NCBI GenBank assembly: GCA_003164305.1
Contig: PLSZ01000322.1
Coordinates: 1-18,804 of the forward strand
Length of the DNA: 18,804 nucleotides
Direction of reading: 5' to 3'
Source: Acetobacteraceae bacterium
GTDB taxonomy: Bacteria; Pseudomonadota; Alphaproteobacteria; Acetobacterales; Acetobacteraceae
Position 1 is the first letter of the stretch. Each line of letters starts with the position of its first letter. The position numbers and the translations under genes are program-made. Under the pieces are notes generated by a model. The model had not been told where the DNA came from. It saw only the letters and a list, made by a program, of their open reading frames with translations, and searched no databases. Of the stretch, positions 15,166 to 18,804 are shown piece by piece.

Positions 15166-16863
15166 ATGGAAAATCCCACGCACATCGTCGCGGGCGGCGG
15201 CTCGGCCGGCTGCGCGCTGGCGTCGCGCCTCAGCGAAAATCCAGCGAATCACGTGCTGTTGATCGAGGCCGGACCAGATCACGGCACCGTCAACATTCCC
15301 GACGACATCCGCGACACCTACGCCCATCGCGCGATGACCAATTCCGCGTATTTCTGGCCCGCGCTGCAGGTCACCCGAGGCTCCCACCCGGGCATTCCGG
15401 CGGCCGGCCGCAAGCCGTACTTCTTCTATCAGGGCAAGTTGATGGGCGGCGGCTCGTCCATCAACGGCCAGGTCGCCTTGCGCGGCGCTCCGGCGGATTT
15501 CGATACGTGGTCCGAGCTTGGCGCCAAAGGCTGGGACTGGAACTCGGTTCTTCCGTACTTTCGAAAACTTGAAACCGACCTCGACTACACCAACGACCAA
15601 CTACACGGTGCCACTGGGCCCATCACCGTGCGCCGCATCCCGCGCGACCAGTGGGACGAGTTCACCAACGCGGTCGCGCGAAGCTGGGAAACCAACGGCC
15701 ACGGGTTCGTCCCCGACATGAACGGCGCATTTGAAGAAGGCTACGCACCGTTGCCAACCTCCAACGACGGCACCGCGCGCCGCTCCACCGCCAACGGCCA
15801 TCTCAGCGAACACGTCCGGCGGCGGCCCAATTTAACACTGATGCCGGAGACTCAGGTCAATCGCGTGCTGTTCGCGGACAACCGCGCGATCGGCGTGCAG
15901 GTGATCCGCGCCGGCCAGGTGGAATCGCTCTTCGCGGACAAGATCGTCATCAGTTCGGGCGCATTCCACAGTCCAAAACTGCTGATGCTGTCAGGCGTCG
16001 GTCCCGCGGCGCATTTGCAAGGGCACGGCATCAAGGTAATCGCCGATCGTCCTGGAGTCGGATCGAACCTGCAGGACCATCCGCTGATTTCCGTCTCCGC
16101 CTACCTGCCGCGCATCGCCCGCGAGAAGCACGTGATTCGGCGCAATTATTCCTACCTCCGCTATTCCTCGGGCATCGCCGCGTGCGAGCCCGCCGACATG
16201 ATCATGATGGCCGTCTGCCAGTCGATGTGGCACGCGGTGGGGGAACGGATCGGCACGCTCAGCACGTACATTTCGCTGCCGTATTCCCGCGGCACGGTGC
16301 GCCTTGCCTCCAGCGATCCAACCGCGCCGCCGGCGATCGACTTCAACTGGCTGGAGGACGAGCGCGACAAATCCCGCCTCGTCGATGCGTTCCTGCGCAT
16401 GGGCCGCATGTTCACCACCGAGCCGGTGAAAACTTACGCGCTCGATGCGTTTCCCTCCACTTTTTCCGAACGTGTCGCCGCGATCAGCCGCCCGACCGGC
16501 CTGAACGCCGTGCTGACCAACGTCGCCGCCATGCTGCTGGATTCCGCCGCTCCAATCAGAAAGTTTCTGATCGAGAACGTGATCAGCGAGGCGCCCGCGC
16601 TGGCCGGTCTGCTCGCCGACCGTCGCGCCGCGGAAGATTATGTGTGTTCCGCCGTGCGCAGCGCCTGGCACCCGTCCTGCACCTGCCGCATGGGCGCCGA
16701 AGACGATCCAATGTCCGTCACCAATCCATCCGCCGCGGTGATCGGCACGCGTAACCTTTACGTCGCCGACGCCTCGATCATGCCAAGGGTCACACGCACC
16801 AACACCAACCTTCCGTCCATCATGATCGGGGAGCGGGTCGCGGACCTGTTGCAGCAACGATGA
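15166..16863 (+). CDS. GMC-family FAD-dependent oxidoreductase
   Basis: A 565-residue member of the glucose-methanol-choline oxidoreductase family, closest in style to choline/alcohol dehydrogenases. The FAD dinucleotide loop is HIVAGGGSAGCALASRLSE (GxGxxG at 10-15, E34 for the ribose). KLMGGGSSINGQV at 91-103 is the first GMC signature and SSGAFHSPKLLMLSGVGP the second. The active site has WHPSCTCRMG with H502 and RTNTNLPSIMIGE with N548, the His-Asn pair common in this family. It would oxidise an alcohol to an aldehyde, passing electrons to oxygen or a quinone. No export signal is visible, so it is cytoplasmic. The start codon ATG at 15166 has only a weak GAGG-like element upstream. Its stop overlaps the next gene's start by four bases (ATGA), so the two are coupled. 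It is divergent from the dioxygenase operon and may be co-regulated with it. Confidence 0.93.
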   Translation: MENPTHIVAGGGSAGCALASRLSENPANHVLLIEAGPDHGTVNIPDDIRDTYAHRAMTNSAYFWPALQVTRGSHPGIPAAGRKPYFFYQGKLMGGGSSINGQVALRGAPADFDTWSELGAKGWDWNSVLPYFRKLETDLDYTNDQLHGATGPITVRRIPRDQWDEFTNAVARSWETNGHGFVPDMNGAFEEGYAPLPTSNDGTARRSTANGHLSEHVRRRPNLTLMPETQVNRVLFADNRAIGVQVIRAGQVESLFADKIVISSGAFHSPKLLMLSGVGPAAHLQGHGIKVIADRPGVGSNLQDHPLISVSAYLPRIAREKHVIRRNYSYLRYSSGIAACEPADMIMMAVCQSMWHAVGERIGTLSTYISLPYSRGTVRLASSDPTAPPAIDFNWLEDERDKSRLVDAFLRMGRMFTTEPVKTYALDAFPSTFSERVAAISRPTGLNAVLTNVAAMLLDSAAPIRKFLIENVISEAPALAGLLADRRAAEDYVCSAVRSAWHPSCTCRMGAEDDPMSVTNPSAAVIGTRNLYVADASIMPRVTRTNTNLPSIMIGERVADLLQQR

Positions 16864-18422
16864 AACGACGCACATTTCTGGCGACATCCGCGATGGCGCT
16901 GGCGAGTCCGGCGATCGGCGGTCAGACCTCGACCATCATCCATGTGCCGCAAGGCAATCTGGTGACGCTCGACGCCGTGTTCACCACCGCGCAGGTGACC
17001 CGCAACGCGGCGGCGATGGTGTTCGAAACGTTGTTCGGCCGCGACGAAAAACTCGACCCGAAGCCGCAGATGCTGGACGGCGTCCTGGTCGAGGACAACG
17101 GCCTGCGCTGGACCATGCATCTGCGCGACGGCCTTTTGTTCCACGACGGCACGCCGGTATTGGCGAGGGACTGTGTCGCGTCCTTGCGCCGCTGGATGAA
17201 ACGCGACGGCATCGGCCAGACCGTGGCTGATCGCCTCGACGAACTAACCACCAAAGACGACAAAACCCTCGTCTGGCGCATGCGGAAACCCTTCGCCGCG
17301 CTGCCGAACGCGTTGGCGAAAACGCAGAACACTCCATCGATCATGCCCGAGCGCCTCGCCGCGACCGATCCGTTCAAACAAATCCCCGAAGCCATCGGCA
17401 GCGGCCCGTTTCGTTACGTGCCCGACGAATACGTCTCCGGACACCGCGCGGTGTTCTCGAAGTTCGAAAAATACAATCCGCGGCCGGAGCCCGCGAGTTT
17501 CGCCGCCGGCGGTTATCGCGTGCTGGTCGATCGGGTCGAATGGCAGATCATTCCGGATCCGGCGACCGCCGCGAACGCGTTGGTCACCGGCTCCGTCGAT
17601 TGGCTCGACTCGCCGTTGCCCGATCTGTTGCCGATGTTAAAAGCCAAGAGCGGCGTCATCGTGGCGCCGGTCGATATTTACGGCACCTTCGGGGGCCTGC
17701 GGCCAAACTTCCTGCAAGGACCGACCACCAATCCGGACGTGCGCCGCGCCATGCTGGCGGCGATCGATCAGGTCGATGTGATGACCGCCGTGATGGGCGG
17801 CGATCCGTCCTTGTTCCGCGCGCCAACGGGGTTTTTCATCCCCGGCGCGCCCTCCGCCACCGACGCCGGCATGAACCGCAACCGCCTGAGCAAAGACGAT
17901 ATCAAGGCGATGCTCAAACAATCCGGTTACGCGGGCGAGCGCATCGTCTACATGCACCCGACCGACCAGATTTATTACGATGCCATGAGCAGCGTCGCCG
18001 TCGCGGCGTTCCGCGAAATCGGCCTCAACATAGACGAACAAGCCACCGATTGGGGCACCGTCGTCGAACGCCGCGCCAGCAAGGAACCCTTGGACAAAGG
18101 CGGCTGGTCGCTGTTCCCCTACGGTTCCCCGGCGGCGGATTATCAGGACCCGATCTTCGCCACCAACCTGCGTGGCAACGGCAAAGGCGCCTGGTTCGGC
18201 TGGCCGGAAGACGCCAAAGCCGAAGACCTACGCAACCGCTGGATGGACACCGCCGACCCCGCCGAACGGCACCGCCTGGACGCCGAAATCCAGCTCAACG
18301 CCTTCGACTCCGTCCCCTTCATTCCACTGGGCCAATACCTTCCGCCCGCCGCTTACCGCAAGAACCTGACAGGGATCCTGAAAGGCGCCGTCCCGGTATT
18401 CTGGAACGTAACAAAATCCTAA
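16860..18422 (+). CDS. ABC transporter substrate-binding protein, family 5 (peptide/nickel/opine type), Tat-exported
   Basis: A 520-residue SBP_bac_5 protein (DppA/OppA-like). The N-terminus MKRRTFLATSAMALASPAIG has a Tat motif (KRRTFLA) and a weak hydrophobic core. The body shows the family pattern: TLDAVFTTAQVTRNAAAMVFETLFGRDEKLDPKPQML near the start of the mature protein, LLFHDGTPVLARDCVASLRRWM, IGSGPFRYVP, and YGSPAADYQDP towards the end. Such proteins bind peptides, sugars, opines, glutathione or metal chelates. No permease or ATPase gene accompanies it; the next gene downstream is recG on the other strand. The start overlaps the GMC oxidoreductase stop by four bases, so the pair is tightly linked and the ligand may be the oxidoreductase's substrate or a precursor. 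Its own stop overlaps the recG stop by four bases. Confidence 0.9.
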   Translation: MKRRTFLATSAMALASPAIGGQTSTIIHVPQGNLVTLDAVFTTAQVTRNAAAMVFETLFGRDEKLDPKPQMLDGVLVEDNGLRWTMHLRDGLLFHDGTPVLARDCVASLRRWMKRDGIGQTVADRLDELTTKDDKTLVWRMRKPFAALPNALAKTQNTPSIMPERLAATDPFKQIPEAIGSGPFRYVPDEYVSGHRAVFSKFEKYNPRPEPASFAAGGYRVLVDRVEWQIIPDPATAANALVTGSVDWLDSPLPDLLPMLKAKSGVIVAPVDIYGTFGGLRPNFLQGPTTNPDVRRAMLAAIDQVDVMTAVMGGDPSLFRAPTGFFIPGAPSATDAGMNRNRLSKDDIKAMLKQSGYAGERIVYMHPTDQIYYDAMSSVAVAAFREIGLNIDEQATDWGTVVERRASKEPLDKGGWSLFPYGSPAADYQDPIFATNLRGNGKGAWFGWPEDAKAEDLRNRWMDTADPAERHRLDAEIQLNAFDSVPFIPLGQYLPPAAYRKNLTGILKGAVPVFWNVTKS

Positions 18423-18804
18423 CCCGACGCCAGAGTCCGCATCGCCTCCGTCCGCTCGAACAACCGCAACAGCCAGCGCACCGCCAACCCGCGCTCCGAC
18501 GTCAGCCCAGGATCGCGCGACAACAACACGGCCGCGTCGCGATGCGCCATGTCGAGCAAGCCTTCATGCTCCACCGGATCCGCCAGCCGGAACGCGGGAG
18601 CCCCTGCCTGCCGCGTGCCCAACACATCCCCGCCGCCGCGCAACCGGAAGTCCTCGTCCGCGATGACAAATCCGTCATCTGTATCGCGCAACAAAGTCAG
18701 CCGCCGCCGCGCCGTCTCATTCACCCAGTCCTCATGCAGCAACAGGCAAAAACTCGCGTCCGAACCGCGGCCCACGCGACCACGCAACTGATGCAACTGC
18801 GCCA
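18419..18804 (-). CDS. recG: ATP-dependent DNA helicase RecG, C-terminal part (cut by the window end)
   Basis: RecG remodels stalled replication forks and branched DNA. Only the last 128 or so codons are present. The frame enters the window with AQLHQLRGRVGRG, which is helicase motif VI, and continues with TDDGFVIADEDFRLRGGGDVLGTRQAG, the characteristic RecG TRG motif that couples ATP hydrolysis to branch migration. The tail then runs FRLADPVEHEGLLDMAHRDA to a TAG stop. The rest lies beyond 18804, so no start is given; a TTG at 18796 is an internal leucine codon and not a start. The 3' end overlaps the convergent binding-protein gene by four bases, leaving no room for a terminator between them. 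Confidence 0.95.
   Translation of the reverse strand, partial: AQLHQLRGRVGRGSDASFCLLLHEDWVNETARRRLTLLRDTDDGFVIADEDFRLRGGGDVLGTRQAGAPAFRLADPVEHEGLLDMAHRDAAVLLSRDPGLTSERGLAVRWLLRLFERTEAMRTLASG

Noticed and set aside
18794..18796. TTG as start of a 125-residue protein at the right edge
   Set aside because: The frame is open upstream and reads A-Q-L into helicase motif VI, so this is internal to recG.

Overview
The window is about 63-65% GC by eye. Its codon use, ELM1-family gene, stand-alone (no helix-turn-helix) biotin ligase, Tat-exported solute-binding proteins and accessory catabolic enzymes suggest an alphaproteobacterium, probably close to the Acetobacteraceae. That placement is an inference: there is no rRNA or marker gene to settle it. 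Coding density is very high, no non-coding stretch exceeds about 140 bases, and I see no tRNA, rRNA or CRISPR.

Layout. (1) 1-1252: an apparently intact ISAs1-type insertion sequence with inverted ends; the window begins at or next to its left end. (2) 1309-4755 (+): an ELM1-family protein, a 621-residue protein I do not recognise (Rossmann-like N-terminus, then repeated beta-sandwich-like segments), and a small SAM methyltransferase-like protein. All three are closely spaced and probably envelope- or glycan-related. (3) 4770-6661 (+): a dienelactone hydrolase fused to a SnoaL/NTF2-like domain, overlapping by one base an EthD-like protein with two similar halves. (4) 6670-9145 (-): a Tat-exported branched-chain-amino-acid-type binding protein followed by a cytosine-deaminase-like amidohydrolase. 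(5) 9257-10604: birA (-) and a divergent small secreted HExxH protein (+). (6) 10605-18422: a divergent oxidative cluster. On the minus strand lie an isopenicillin-N-synthase-like 2OG-Fe(II) dioxygenase, an LLM-class flavin oxidoreductase, an MFS transporter and a D-2-hydroxyacid dehydrogenase. On the plus strand lie a GMC oxidoreductase and an overlapping peptide/opine-type binding protein. (7) 18419-18804 (-): the C-terminal end of recG, cut by the window edge.

The genes from 4770 to 18422 read as two or three small catabolic modules: uptake (two binding proteins, one MFS carrier), ring or amide hydrolysis (amidohydrolase, dienelactone hydrolase) and stepwise oxidation (dioxygenase, flavin monooxygenase, GMC and 2-hydroxyacid dehydrogenases). 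The substrate cannot be read from sequence. Two absences stand out. Neither binding protein has an ABC permease or ATPase in the window, and no transcriptional regulator is present. Three GC-rich stem-loops without U-tracts sit just after minus-strand stop codons, one of them a perfect 20-bp stem that includes the birA stop codon.
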